Part shown: positions 43,856 to 55,407 of the stretch, piece by piece | Numbering within the stretch: position 1 is the first letter of the stretch | How the letters are laid out: every line of letters begins with the position of its first letter | Program-made: the position numbers and the translations under genes | NCBI GenBank assembly: GCA_002794785.1 | Contig: NBBA01000023.1 | Span: 310,001 to 374,000 of the forward strand | From: Coniferiporia sulphurascens | Lineage: Eukaryota > Basidiomycota > Agaricomycetes > Hymenochaetales > Hymenochaetaceae | Length of the DNA: 64,000 nucleotides | Reading direction: 5' to 3' | Notes under the pieces: generated by a model | Told to the model about the DNA's origin: nothing | The model's input: only the letters and a program-made list of their open reading frames with translations | The model's database searches: none

Positions 43856-45246
43856 TTATATCGTAGTGTAGCTCCCTGACCACGGTTTAACAATCGGTCT
43901 CCTCACTTCAAAAGTCAAGTTTAGGACTTACATATCCGCGCTTGCATGTCCCCACTACCTGTCGCAAGCACACCACCTGCCGGACTGAGGTCAACCGAAA
44001 TAACAGTGTTCTTGTGACCCTGGAGCATCAGCTGCACTTGCGCGGTACGCTGCTCCCAAAATACCACGTCGCGATCCTTTGAGCCGCTCACAACCCACTG
44101 TCCGTCGCGGCTCACAGCCGCGCTAAGTACGTAGTCTTTGTGCCCCGTAAAGTTGAGAGTATTGACGCTCCCCCGTTCCCCGCATGACGGTACCACGGCG
44201 CCTGCAGCCAGCACACCATTTGTTTGAGTAGACGCAGGTGGGAGAGGCTCTTTACGTGCAGGATTGCGTAGTAACGCGCTGATATCCCACTGCTTGAGGG
44301 TCTTGTCTAGACTGCCGCTGACGATGCCTTTACCGTCCGGAGTGAACGCAACAGAGTACACTGAATCGCTATGGCCCTTAAGACGCTCGACTAAGACGCC
44401 AGTTTGGACGTCCCAAATGCGTATGACGCTGTCCAGATGGCCCGCCGCTACCAAACGTCCATCAGGGGAGATCGCCACGCTTGTGACACCAGCATCAACC
44501 CCTTCAGGCTCGTTGGTCTTAAGTACCTTCTGCGCGCCTGTTTCCATGTCCCAGATACGAGCTGTACGATCCTCAGAGCCGGAGACGAGGAGCCTGCCGT
44601 CCTTTGAGAAGTCAAGAGAGTATATCTCCTGTTGGTGGCTATCAAATACACGACGGATGCGTTTCTTGGCTATGTCCCAGATCTAGCAAGGATCGCTCGT
44701 AGTCAGTTTAATTGCCGTTAATGCCGAAACCCAAGTAACGCCGGAGAACACCAGGTTTAGCGTCGGTATCTCCGATTTTAAGATGTCGGGCGATATCACC
44801 AGAAAAAAGACAATCTCACCCTTATCTGTTTATCTTCCGCACCTGTAGCCAAATACTTGCCATCGGGGCTAAAGCAGACACATCGAATGTACAGGTCTCC
44901 AGTGGGGCTTGCAACAGGGTCGTCAAGAACACTGTTCAGGCCATTATTAACCCTACACGATTAAACGTAACAGAGTGTGCAAACCTAATCTTCACCCCGG
45001 TCTCCGTGTCGTATATCTGAGCGGTGCGGTTGCACCCAGTTGCAAGGAACTTGCCATCCGAGGAGAAGCGCACGCAGCACACGACACTAGTTTTAGTCCC
45101 CGTCAATCATTAGATCTTACGGAAAAAACGACGGACGATGCCTTGCATGGTCCAGTGTGTGGACCAAATCGACATCCAACACACGCTTGACCTTCGGATC
45201 GAAAGTTGCGGACCAATCCGTGCCCTCATTCTTCTGATCGTGAGAC
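43856..45246 (-). pseudogene. TUP1 partial copy: WD40 propeller only, N-terminus and promoter missing
   Basis: This is the 3' half of TUP1 from the tandem duplication. Exons match the full gene: part of exon 4 (45246-45142), exon 5 (45086-44985), exon 6 (44931-44820), exon 7 (44682-43932) and exon 8 (43875-43856). All are open. Exons 5, 6 and 8 have the same lengths as in the intact gene, and exon 7 is 33 bp shorter, an in-frame loss. WD units such as [36 protein letters not shown] and [16 protein letters not shown] are intact. The donor of exon 4 reads GC instead of GT. It lacks the tetramerisation helix and any TUP1 promoter, so it is either a non-functional fragment or is transcribed from a new start. 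Confidence 0.85.
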
Positions 45247-45858
45247 ATATGCAGTTGCAAATGGGTGTAGGCCTTTCCGCGAGTCCAGGGCTTAGGATGG
45301 CAGAGATGGAAGTGGTCGCGTCTGGGAGTGCCTTTCCGGTAGACGAGTTTTGTAGTCGTATGGCAGCCTGACGAGGGACAATTCGAACGGGAAACGACAC
45401 TTGATGCAGATGCTGATATGCTGTCCAACAAAGTCTAGCGCTGGAGGGTGAGAACGAGAACTAGCGCTGGGGGCAGAAGTCCAAGACGAGCTTGTCTGCC
45501 AACTGCCCGGAGTAGAGAATCCTACAGAACGCTGCAGAACTAGATAGCTTCTTACTTCAGAATTGTGCCCAACGGAGATGCAGGATCCCAGGATCCCCGT
45601 ATGTAGGCATGGAGGGATTAATAGCTGAGGTAGGGAATCAGGAACGATAGCTAATTTAGAAGCCCAGGTCATATTTGCTCACGGCTTACGTGTTAAATGT
45701 CCAGAAATGGGCTGCAAAGTAGCGTAACGAATCCGTGTCGATCCCTCTGCTTTTTCCGCCGCACTCCTTGGTCTCAGACTCGAGTCTCATGCCAATCCAG
45801 TAGACAAAACATTAGGCCCCGCACCTTGAAGACCCTTTATACATCCTGGGGAAAAAAG

Positions 45859-46272
45859 CTGGTCCGGCTTATCACACTCAACCCTCGAAGCAGGTGAGTG
45901 TCTTGCCACTGTATCCCCCATTTCATCTTTCTAACCTGATATATCTTTTTTGGATTGATTGAAGCTTGGGAACATCTTTTACCGGAGGAACAGCTTGAAA
46001 TGCTCGATGAAGACGTCATCAGATCGTTACACCGCTTCCTTCTCGAAGTTAGTTCCAGGTGTGTATGACAGAGTCCATATCATTTCAATACCCATCTGCG
46101 TATAAAATCCACGTAGAAGAGGGTACGATGCTATATTAGAACTGTAGAAATGTGTACCTCGTTAAAACCGGTATTCTGAATATGGTACGTTTCGCTGCTT
46201 ATCCGGAGATGCTGACTCTAATTGTTCCTTAAACGCAAACATAGCTGCTAGCCGAGCACGAGATCGGTTGGG
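45859..46272 (+). pseudogene. TRM112 pseudogene (unit 2)
   Basis: Relics of all four exons are present: CTGGTCCGGCTTATCAC at 45859 (the start ATG has become CTG, and about 150 bp of exon 1 are deleted), exon 2 at 45965-46048, exon 3 at about 46108-46184 with a TAG replacing a Gln codon and the zinc cysteines disturbed, and exon 4 near 46244-46272. It cannot make TRM112; the copy at 39907 is intact. Confidence 0.85.
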
Positions 46273-47467
46273 CCTCGTAGGCCAGTGCTTACGTACGAGC
46301 GCGAGCTAACTGGTACTGGAGAGGGACGAATAGGCGTGTTCGACATTCCGTAGGCCTACACGAAGCAGTGGATGCTCAAGACAGAAAAAAAAGGATATTA
46401 GACGATGTACGTCCATTTGCTTGTAAGATAGAAGTTTAACCAAACCACATATATTCAATCTGTATTGCCGCCTATATCATGCATTCGTTCACCTTCTTTG
46501 TACTCTTGCTGACTAGTCACTTGAGCTCAGGTATAATCGCCTCCGAAGGTCGAACAGAAAGATGTGAAAAGGCATGGAAGAATGTTCTTAGAAAGCTTCA
46601 ATTGTTTTTAGCGGTTTTCAAAAGGAGGAGAGGCCACAAGAGTGTTGTCTACACCTTTGGTGGTTGGGGTACAAACCACTTGACTGATATTGAACCCTCT
46701 ACTTGGATAACTTCGTAACTCGGACACAGCAACTGCAAGGTTGAGGCATCGGCACACACAAAGGCTGGCACTGCCCAAAAGAGCCTCGGGCATCGCTATG
46801 AACCACCGCCGAGTCCTTGGAAAGAATATCGGCCGGGAAAGCCACCTCTCCTAGGTGTTCTCACCAGGTCGATTACTCGGATTAGCCCTATTCGCGAGCC
46901 TCGAAATTCCTGATTATGTCTCGTAAAATATTCGGGGACTTTGTGTTGTCGTGCTTACCTCCCGCCCATGGAAACGATCGTTCAGCACATGCACACGGGC
47001 CCTCTCTTAGACTCAAGCCATCGACTACCGCCAAATCGCTCAAAGGTACCACGCACGTCGACTCCCAAACGGGAAAATCTACACAAACACTAGACGCTAA
47101 ACCACGCAATCAGATACCAAGGAAGACTTGCTATCTACGGTACCCGCCGCCTAAGGCAATATCGCGCACAATGAGGGAGGTAGTGTTTGCGTTGTACCTA
47201 TTTGTACGAACGCTCGATTGCAATCGGTCTGTGCAAAATCGCACCTCGAGGCGTGGCCGGCCGTGACGTGCCGGACGCGTATAAATTCCTGGCCCCCTCC
47301 TGCCCACCCTCTTCATCCCCCTCTGCCTCTGGCCCCCCAGTGCAGGAACCACTTCTCTCCTGCTCACCATTCCTCGCTCCTCACCCCTTTAACCACACAC
47401 TCATCCACGTCTTTACACGTGTCACCGCTACCACCCACCCCCCAGCCGCTACCACCCAGCCGCTAAA
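46273..47467. other. intergenic of unit 2, with conserved promoter block at its right end
   Basis: Diverged counterpart of 40467-41888. From about 47165 to 47320 it becomes nearly identical to unit 1, covering the promoter of the Ser-rich gene. No other gene supported. Confidence 0.45.
47280..47285 (+). promoter_or_regulatory. TATA box of Ser-rich gene, copy 2
   Basis: TATAAA in GGACGCGTATAAATTCC, the same spacing to the ATG (47468) as in copy 1. Confidence 0.6.
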
Positions 47468-48188
47468 ATGCCTGCCGACCGTCCCACCCGCTCCATTACC
47501 ATCATCTCGCGCGGCCCAGTCCATCGCTCGACGTCCTCCTCTTCGCTCTCGTCCTCCTGCTCCATGCACATCCCCTCCGTGCCCAGCTCGCCCTCGGTGT
47601 CACCTACTCATTCACGCTCCTCGTCCCCCGGGTCTTCGCCGCGCAAGGTCCTCCGCGCTCCAACGCCATACCCCGCGCCGATGCGCCGCGAACCGTCCAT
47701 GTCTAGCCTCGCATCCATCTTCTCGTCCCCGGACAAAGAGAACTACGCGTCATTCGCACGTTCCTCCGCGCCGTCGCCTTCCCCTTCCCCGAAGCACAAG
47801 AGGACCAGCAAGGACGGCAAGGCACTTGCGGACCACCGAGGCATCCTCCTCACCCCCCGCCGCGCGTCGTCCTCGTCCATGTCGTCCTCCGAATCATGCC
47901 ACTCCCTCTCCGAGATCCTGCAAGAGCTCGCGGACGAGCGCGCGAAGGAGCTAACCGAGAGCCCCCTCGCGGACGCGACAGCCGCGTTCGTCGACGTCGT
48001 CTCGGACGTCCAAGGCATCATGTGCCCCCCTAACTCGCCCGTCCTGAGGCGCACTGCTTGGTTCGTCGCCCACTCCCTTTCTCAGCCCCTTCGCATCGCT
48101 AAACGTCTTTGTTTTCTTTTCCCTAACAGAGTGGTTCGCCCCACGAGACCGCGGCTCGGCCGCCACAATCGAAGATTATCAGTTGAAT
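47468..48188 (+). CDS. Ser/Pro-rich small protein, copy 2
   Basis: Exon 1 is 47468-48060, starting MPADRPTRSITIISRGPVHR. It is six bases (two codons) shorter than copy 1, and most differences are conservative. The conserved C-terminal block LSEILQELADERAKELTESP and the splice donor at 48061 are kept, with an acceptor near 48128-48130 and an uncertain last exon, so the end is approximate. Both copies appear expressible because TATA, leader, frame and splice donor survive in each, whereas the neighbouring TRM112 copy has decayed. Confidence 0.65.
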
Positions 48189-48189
48189 T

Positions 48190-49456
48190 AATGTATTTCT
48201 AGTTGTTAGTCTGAGTGATCTCGGCACGATTACGGTCTCCTTGGATTTCTTTCTTTCTCCTTTTTCTCTTTCCCAATGTATCACAAGGCGGCGCTGCCAT
48301 ATACCACACGACTAGTGGCCGCCGCTCAGACCGCAATTACAAAATACAAAAAAATCATAAATACATACAGACCCGTACTACTTACAGTGTTTTGTAACTA
48401 CAGTAAACAGGTGGCCTCTATCGGGGTAAAAGTTGCATAGCCTCTGATCAATTCACGTGAAAGAAGCTCTACTTGCACGAGAGTTCCAAAGAGTGAACCC
48501 GATTCATGCTACCTTCAGTCGGTGGAACAAATCAGTGGTGGCCGGCAGGGTGGTTGAACTTAGCGTACATTTCGACGCGCATGACAACGGTGACCGTACT
48601 AGGACCGTGACGCTTTACCCGGCTGCCCTTGTTTTTTTTTCTGACAGGAGGGGAGGGCCACCGTTCCGATCCTCCCTTCGCACCCCCCTTTATCGCTTAC
48701 CCGCGCCCTGAATCATGTAATATTTTTGAGCTCCCAGGGCGTATTATCGATTCGACTGAGCCGACTCGTTCATAGGCTTTCTGGTTTGACCTGTAGCTAA
48801 CACGTGCCGAAACCACGTTTAGAAAGCTGGGCGGCGGGACTACGCTTCGCACGAGGCAAACCGCCACAATTGGAACATAGCCAAAATGATCAACCCGTCT
48901 TTTGACGTTCTCCCCTCAAGTCACTGTTGAGGAATAATCTTCACACGGCGGAACAGCTAAGAGGGAGGGGAAAGGGTATCAATACGAGACATCAATACAA
49001 GCGGGACAAATACTACAGCATGCGAGAGGGAAATAAAGGCGCAGAATCAAACATGTATCATCCGACCCATCCTTTGTCCGGATCGGACGTCCCATGTACC
49101 GTCGAAAGGCACCGCCCTTCGACTCCCAGTCCTCCACCCGAATCCCGATGTGTCGAGGAAAGCCTAACGGAGGCCACAAGAACCCCACGGGCACGAAGAC
49201 CAGAACCTATAGACGTACGCAAGCAGACAAACAAGAAAAAAAGACAGCAATGCAGAAGGGTACGTGTTATTTGATACGTAGTGGCCATAGAGATGACCGG
49301 AAAATGCGAGATTGGGAGGGTTTAGGAATGGAAATCACAAAGACAGCGAGAAGACAGCACAGAAGAAATACACATTTGTTAGAGCGGAACAACAAACAGA
49401 ATTTTTCGGACGTCGAGGATTTTGAGCAAGCCGGAGGCGGTAACAAGGAGATTTAT
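48190..49456. other. intergenic of unit 2
   Basis: No gene supported; homologous to 42610-43855. It includes the presumed 3' ends of the Ser-rich gene and of TUP1. Confidence 0.45.
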
Positions 49457-52228
49457 TTATATCGTCGTGTAGCTCCCTGATTACGGTTTAACGGTCAGTA
49501 TGTCACTTTAATATGACAAGCTCAGGACTTACACAACCGCGCTTGCATGTCCCCACTGCCTGTCGCAAGTACACCACCTGCCGGACTGAGGTCAATCGAG
49601 ATAACAGAGTTCTTGTGACCCTGGAGCATCAGCTGCACTTGCGCGGTACGCTGCTCCCAGAATTGTACACCGCGATCCTTTGAGCCGCTCACAACCCATT
49701 GTCCATCGTGGCTCACAGCGACGCTAAGGACGTAGTCTTTGTGCCCCGTGAAATTAAGCGTATTAACGCTCCCCCGTTCGCCGCCTACTTTGTTCCGCGC
49801 ACCACCGTTCGCCGCGCCTGACGGTACAACGGCGCCTGCACCCGGAACACCACCTGTTGGGGTCGACGCAGGCGGGAGAGGCTCTTTACGCGCGGGATTG
49901 CGTAGCAATGCGCTGATATCCCACTGCTTGAGGGTCTTGTCTAGACTGCCGCTGACGATGCCTTTACCGTCTGGGGTGAACGCAACAGAGTACACTGAAT
50001 CGCTATGGCCCTTAAGACGCTCGACCAGGACGCCAGTTTGAACGTCCCAAATGCGTACGACGGTGTCCAGAGAGCCCGCCGCTACCAAACGTCCATCAGG
50101 GGAGATCGCCACGCTTGTGACACCGGCATCAACCCCTTCAGGCTCGTTGATCTCAAGGATCTTCTGCGAGCCTGTTTCCATGTCCCAGATACGAGCTGTA
50201 CGATCCCCAGAGCCGGAGACGATGAGTCTGCCGTCCTTTGAGAAGTCAAGAGAATATATCTCCTGTTGGTGGCCATCAAATACACGACGGATGCGTTTCT
50301 TGGCTATGTCCCAGATCTAGCAAGGATCGCTCGGTAGTCAGTTGAATTGCCATAAATGCCGAAACCCAAGTAGGCGTTAGAACACCGGAAAACACCGGTT
50401 CCGCGTCGGCATCTCCGATCTTAAGATGCCGGGCGATGACGACAAAGATAGCGAGAAAAAAGAAAAGCTCACCCTGATCTGCTTGTCTTCCGCACCTGTG
50501 GCCAAATACTTGCCGTCGGGGCTAAAGCAAACACTTCGAATGTACAGGTCTCCAGTAGGGCTTGCAGTATCATCGTTCAAAATGCTGTTCCAGCCATTAT
50601 TAACCCCACACGATCAAACATAACAGAGTGTGCAAACCTAGTCTTCACCCCGGTCTTCGTGTCGTAGATCTGCGCGGTGCGGTTGCACCCAGTCGCAAGG
50701 AACTTACCATCCGCGGAGAAACGCACGCAGCACACGACACTAGTCACTGTCAATCACTAGATCTGACGGATAAGACGGCGGACGATACCTTTCATGGTTC
50801 AATGTGTGGACCAGATTGACATCTAACACACGCTTCACGTTTGGACTGAAAATCGCAAACCAATCCGTACCCTCCTTCTTCAGATCGGGAGACAGTGTCT
50901 CTGGGTTGATTTCGTCAAGAATGGTGCTCGAAGAACCGGCAGGCGGCGGCGCAGGGTACGATGAACCGACGGCAGGTGGAGGCGGCAGAGACGAAGCAGA
51001 GGACGGGACAAGGGCGGTTGAAGGGCCCGCCTCCTGGTAAGGCTTGTGCGAAGTCGAAGGGGTGTAGTCTTGCAGGTAGTATCAGATTCCGTTTTCGTCG
51101 GGTGTAAAGGATAAAAACCCACCTAGACGGTCACCTTTTCCCCGCTCTGTCTTCACGCGCTTCACGTCTCGCGTTTCTCTCTCCCGCGCATCCCGCTCCC
51201 TTTCGCGTTGGTCACGCTCCCTCCCTTCCCGCGAGTCACGGATGTCTCGAGTATCTCTCACATCTCGTACGTCCCGCATTTCCCTCTCTCTCATGTCCCT
51301 ATCGCGGACGTCCCTAATGTCGCGCAAGTCCCTCTCCCTGACATCGTCCCGCCCACGGTAACCGTAAAGCGGTTCGCCATATCCGGGCCCTGGATGCCCC
51401 ATTCCTGCGTGCGAGACATGTGGGCTTGCACTAGTAGGCGGTAAAGCACCGGGGGGTGGGGGAGGGCCAGTAATTGGTGCGCCAGCAGCAGGATGTGGCG
51501 GGAGAACTTGTGATTGAGGTTGGGCCTGGGCCTGCTGGGAAACCTGCTGCGCCTGGGCTTGCTGTACTGCAGCCGCCCGCGCCTGGTTCAGTTCGGCCCG
51601 GAGACGAGTAACATCTTCTTCATACTGTTGTCGAGCCTTTGAGTGCTGATTTTCAAGTTCGTAGACCATTTGCTTGATATGGTTGAGTTCGTTTATCTGC
51701 GCATGAACTGTAGCAATCACATATCAGTTAGTGGCGATACATCAAGTGGAAGGTGATGGAAATTTGAAATTGTGTGGATAGAGAGGACCGAGTGAAGGCA
51801 TCTTCTCTCTATACAGCTGCCAACGTACCCACTCGAGGCGATGGACATTCGAAGGAGACGAATACTTACTTCTGCCTTCAAACTCGTCCCTCTGTACACG
51901 GAGCAAGTTGAGATCCTGCGCAACGAGCTCGAATTCCTGGCGGACAACATCCAAAGAGTCCGTGAGGCGTGCCGGCGAGTGGGCGGGCTGAGGGCCAGGT
52001 GGAGGTGGGACCTGGGGCTGGAGGCTCCTGTGCTGATAGAACATGTTCGTTAGCGCCGTACAGATAAACCGAATACGACGGAATCGAGAGCCATGCCGCT
52101 TGTTTGAGCCGCCGACAGCATTAGGTGCAGCCGGAGGCGGTGGCGACGGCAGCAGACGAAGGGAAGAAGGGAGAGCGGGGAAAGGGGCGACGGCAAGGCG
52201 GACTCACATTGTAGATTGTCGAGCTCAT
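49457..52228 (-). CDS. TUP1: TUP1 transcriptional corepressor, full length (688 aa)
   Basis: Eight exons in phase: 52228-52208, 52032-51870, 51707-51123, 51068-50789, 50739-50638, 50584-50473, 50316-49533, 49476-49457. The short first exon MSSTIYN joins [16 protein letters not shown]. The N-terminal tetramerisation helix reads [20 protein letters not shown] and continues as a coiled coil. A Gln/Pro-rich region and an unusual Arg/Asp-repeat segment (about residues 190-245) follow, then the linker [19 protein letters not shown], typical of Tup1, and a seven-bladed WD40 propeller ending GDMQARLWSYTTI across the last intron. In fungi Tup1 with Ssn6 represses many genes by recruiting histone deacetylases. 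The 3' half is duplicated at 43856-45246. Confidence 0.93.
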
Positions 52229-53191
52229 GATGGCGGTTGGTGAGAAAGAAAGGCGTGCCTTCTAAAAAAAGGAAATGGTATATGCTTCTCACGGCCGAGC
52301 TTCTTTGCACAGCCGCGCGGAACTAGCCGAGGGACCACTTGGGCGGTCTCGAATCATGGGCCTCGTCCGCACCATGACGCGGGCCGACTCCGAGATGCTA
52401 TCGCCCTCTGGCTTTCCCCCATTAATTTCACCAACACCAGCCAGTCTTCGCGGCTAGGTGCTTCCAGGCCGGCGGGTGTGTGTCCTCCAGGCTAGGTCCT
52501 CACGTCAATTACACCCTTCCGTAAAGAAATGCGTGGGTCCGCGAAGGGGGTCCGATCGACGATTCCTCGGAAAGGTTCATACATAAACTTCGTCAGTTGA
52601 CCAGGGTACTCGCTACGAGCTCGACAAGAGGGACGATCCATTTTTTCGGTGTTCAAAACAAGGCACATGATAACAAAAAATCTATCTAAATAAACTTATG
52701 CCAGATTTTACGATTTATCTCTACAGTCAGGATTTGGCTTCCCACGGCTAGAGTTCCGGAAATCCCCGGTTCCTGTTCACTCTCGATCCTAATTTGTGTC
52801 TTGAAATCATTCCTCCGTCATATCCGTCCGTATGAGTGACAACCTTCGCTCTTGTCCAATTTATCGAGCGACCCTCCCCTTTCCTTGAAAAATGTGTGCA
52901 TAATTAAATTTGATTTCAACCAATTCAGCCATAACAACCTGGATAAATAATTAGGAAAGCGAAAGGAAGCAGGCGTTATACATAAAGGTCTACTTGGACG
53001 ATGGGATAAATAACGAAAAGAAGCGGGAGGAGGGAGGCGTTGGACACATGAAGATTTACTCGGACGAGATAAATAACTAAGAAAGCGAAAGGAAGCGGGC
53101 GCTAATTACTCGAAAGATGAAGGTAGAGTTGTCTTGGTGCACCTAGCACGAGGTGTGCCCAAAGCCTTAGCAGATGTCAAGATCCAGTCGA
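52229..53191. other. intergenic, TUP1 upstream region with a minisatellite
   Basis: This presumably holds the TUP1 promoter and long leader (CT/GA-rich around 52120-52260). A three-unit repeat lies at 52941-53129. No gene supported. Confidence 0.45.
52941..53129. repeat. minisatellite, three degenerate 63-bp units
   Basis: Units begin GGATAAATAA at 52941 and 53004, and GAGATAAATAAC near 53067. Each continues with GAAAGCGAAAGGAAGC-like sequence, a GGCGTT segment and ACTCGGACGA or ACTTGGACGA. The third unit may be incomplete. Confidence 0.75.
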
Positions 53192-54070
53192 CTAAAACTG
53201 CGCGTCGTCACCGGGGTAGAAACCGCCAGCGGAGAAGTTATTAGCATGATTTTCGGCAGGTACGTGCTCCCTGTTTATATCCAAATGTATTGTAGGCATG
53301 ATAGAATTTCGACGACAAGTAAAAGCTTACGCACAAAGTAAAGCTCGGGCCAGCACGATTGGCATAATATCCATGGGCGTCATGACCTTGGTGTTGACTA
53401 AAGTTACCATGCATCTGATATTGGTCCTGCATTTGGTATGGGTAAGCAGGAGCGGCAGGCTGGCCGTGGGACTGTTGATTATGTTGGTTTACGTCCACCG
53501 CAGTTTGAAGAACGTGATGATGGACGTCCGGTCCGAGTGGATGAGCTGCGATTGGCTGCTTACAAATGTAAATCTCCGAAACCCCCGTGCGTCACGCCGC
53601 ATTTAGAGATTGATGCTCACTTTCATAATGCATTCCAACAGATCACGCTTCCTGCATCGTCCGCACAAGAGTGGCTCGTTTTCTCCAGAGACAACGACAC
53701 ACTGCGAAGAAGCATTGTTGACAGCATAATTCAATCATTAATTAGTAGTACTTACTCCTTGACGTTTCTCCGAGTAGCGAAGACAAGGGTTTCGGTTTAT
53801 CTTCTTGGGGTCCGGTCTGGTAGGTTGCGATGCCCGGCGGCTCGCGCCTGTTGCTGCGACATTTACAAGTGAAGAGACAATACGTTCTAGGAAAGCTAAA
53901 GGTGTTTCGTGCTGGATGTTGCAAGAGCCCTGCACTCCGGAAGCAACATCGTACAAAGTCTTGCGCAGATTAGTGTTGATCGATACAGCGTGCGCCGCCT
54001 GTATAATCTCGACGATTTTTTTGGCCGTCATGCTGTTTAGCTCGGAGGTGGAAGGCGGAAGAGAGGACAT
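53192..54070 (-). CDS. Zn(II)2Cys6-like protein, paralogue 1 (231 aa), one cluster Cys replaced by Tyr
   Basis: Four exons in phase: 54070-53756, 53701-53621, 53555-53335, 53270-53192. The first 85 residues (MSSLPPSTSELNSMTAKKIV...) are helical and uncharacterised. A cysteine cluster spans the exon 1/2 junction: C-x2-Y-x6-C-x11-C-x2-C-x7-C (PCLRYSEKRQG then CVVVSGENEPLLCGRCRKRD). The spacing fits the fungal binuclear zinc cluster except that the second Cys is Tyr. The C-terminal part is Gln/His/Tyr-rich (PYQMQDQYQMHGN) and ends FYPGDDAQF. The paralogue at 58487-59420 has the same exon plan, with exon 2 exactly 81 nt in both. A DNA-binding or regulatory role is inferred only from the cluster. 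Confidence 0.75.
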
Positions 54071-54338
54071 GTTGTGGTAAGTACGACTTTCTCTTGACCA
54101 GAATGACTCTCTCTTTATATCTCTTCACACCCGGAAACATCGCAACTCTACTCCGAGTTTTGAGCGCTACACTGGGGTCTGATGCCACCGTAGTAGAGCA
54201 TTACATAGTATTGCTATACAAACCCCGTAGTGGATCGCTAGGGTTTTATCAATCAACACGAGGCCCTCCCCAGTTATACTGATACTTCCGTTAAGGTTCT
54301 CAAAAGGCTAGCTTAGTCAGCGGTAGCTTGATGCTGCG

Positions 54339-54360
54339 CCCCCCCCCCCCCCCCCCCCCC
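54339..54360 (+). repeat. homopolymer of 22 C
   Basis: Uninterrupted run of 22 cytosines directly followed by GTGAGAACG. Length may be unreliable in sequencing. No gene overlaps it. Confidence 0.9.
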
Positions 54361-55407
54361 GTGAGAACGTGCTCATACCTGTGCTGACGTTACATAGCCT
54401 TCGCCTCTCTACTCTATATATATGTGGGCTCCCCACATACTTCGAGTCAACATATTTAAAAATTTGCTTTGAAAAACTGCATTTTCAATGTCTTCGTCCA
54501 GTTGCGAACCAAAAAAATTGGCTTAATATCCCAGAAGAGTTCAAGCAGATGGTATAAGGCCAGGAAAACTCCAGGACACTCGGCTTAAACATCTTCAGGA
54601 AGTTCCATACTCAGCCTACTAGTTCAAGTTAAATGCAGGATTCCTTATACAAACTGCCTGAGGGAGACGTACAAGATTATAAAAACTATAAAAGCATTCT
54701 AGTCCATACACCCGGTACACCGGTTAAATACAGTACAGAAGTGTGGACGAAAGTGTTTTCGGACTACTGTATATACACTGTCAAAACAGGGTTCAATCCG
54801 ATGAATATCAAGTAATGATTACTTGTAGAGTATCTAGGCAAATGCAATAGGTATGGTGTGGATCATATATGCAGGAGCTGTAGCAAACGAAATCATAAAA
54901 TGGTGGATGTACTATGATTCGGCCCATAATATCGAATGATAGGACAACACGAGTGGATTAATGCTTAAGCCAAACTAAACACGACGCAGAGGAGAGTCTA
55001 TACATAATCCCCAACTTCTTTCATAGTGCCCCAAAGTTTAGTTACACTTACGCTGACTTCAGTTTTTTTGTGCATTCCAAACCAGGTCACCAATTTTTCC
55101 ACACAAATAAATCCTTTGACTAAGTCTCAGACAAGGGGCGACATCAGGCGAAGTTCGAAAATCGCCGTTCGCTCGCCACACATGCCCAAGTTGTTCTTGC
55201 CGAATAGCCCGACCAGGAACCGCTGAAATCCGCGACTGCAGCATAAACCGGCTTCGACCAGGGTCCGTACTCGCCGCAGACAAAGCCGACATCGGCGAGG
55301 GTGACTATGCCGCACAACTTGATCGTCCTATAATTAACCATGCCCTTAATGTCTGAACACCTTGATGCAAGTTTCAGCCGACAAGAAGTCTATTGATCGG
55401 AAGGGCC

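Larger units (their letters stand above)
39480..45252. repeat. segmental duplication, unit 1
   Basis: About 5.8 kb are repeated in the same orientation and gene order at 45265-50893. Matching landmarks: TRM112 (39907/45859), the promoter-plus-Ser-rich ORF (41590/47170) and the TUP1 WD40 exons (43856/49457). The unit starts near AGACCTTTTTCGCG (39480) and ends inside TUP1 exon 4 near 45246-45252. Confidence 0.9.
45265..50893. repeat. segmental duplication, unit 2
   Basis: This is the tandem copy of 39480-45252. It joins unit 1 inside the truncated TUP1 and continues past 50893 into the rest of the intact TUP1. This order means the duplication ended within TUP1 and the right-hand copy kept the native 5' half. 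Confidence 0.9.

Noticed and set aside
53192..54070. CCHC or RING zinc finger in the Zn-cluster paralogues
   Set aside because: Spacing C-x2-C-x6-C-x11-C-x2-C-x7-C lacks the His of CCHC and the spacing of RING, and fits a binuclear cluster better.
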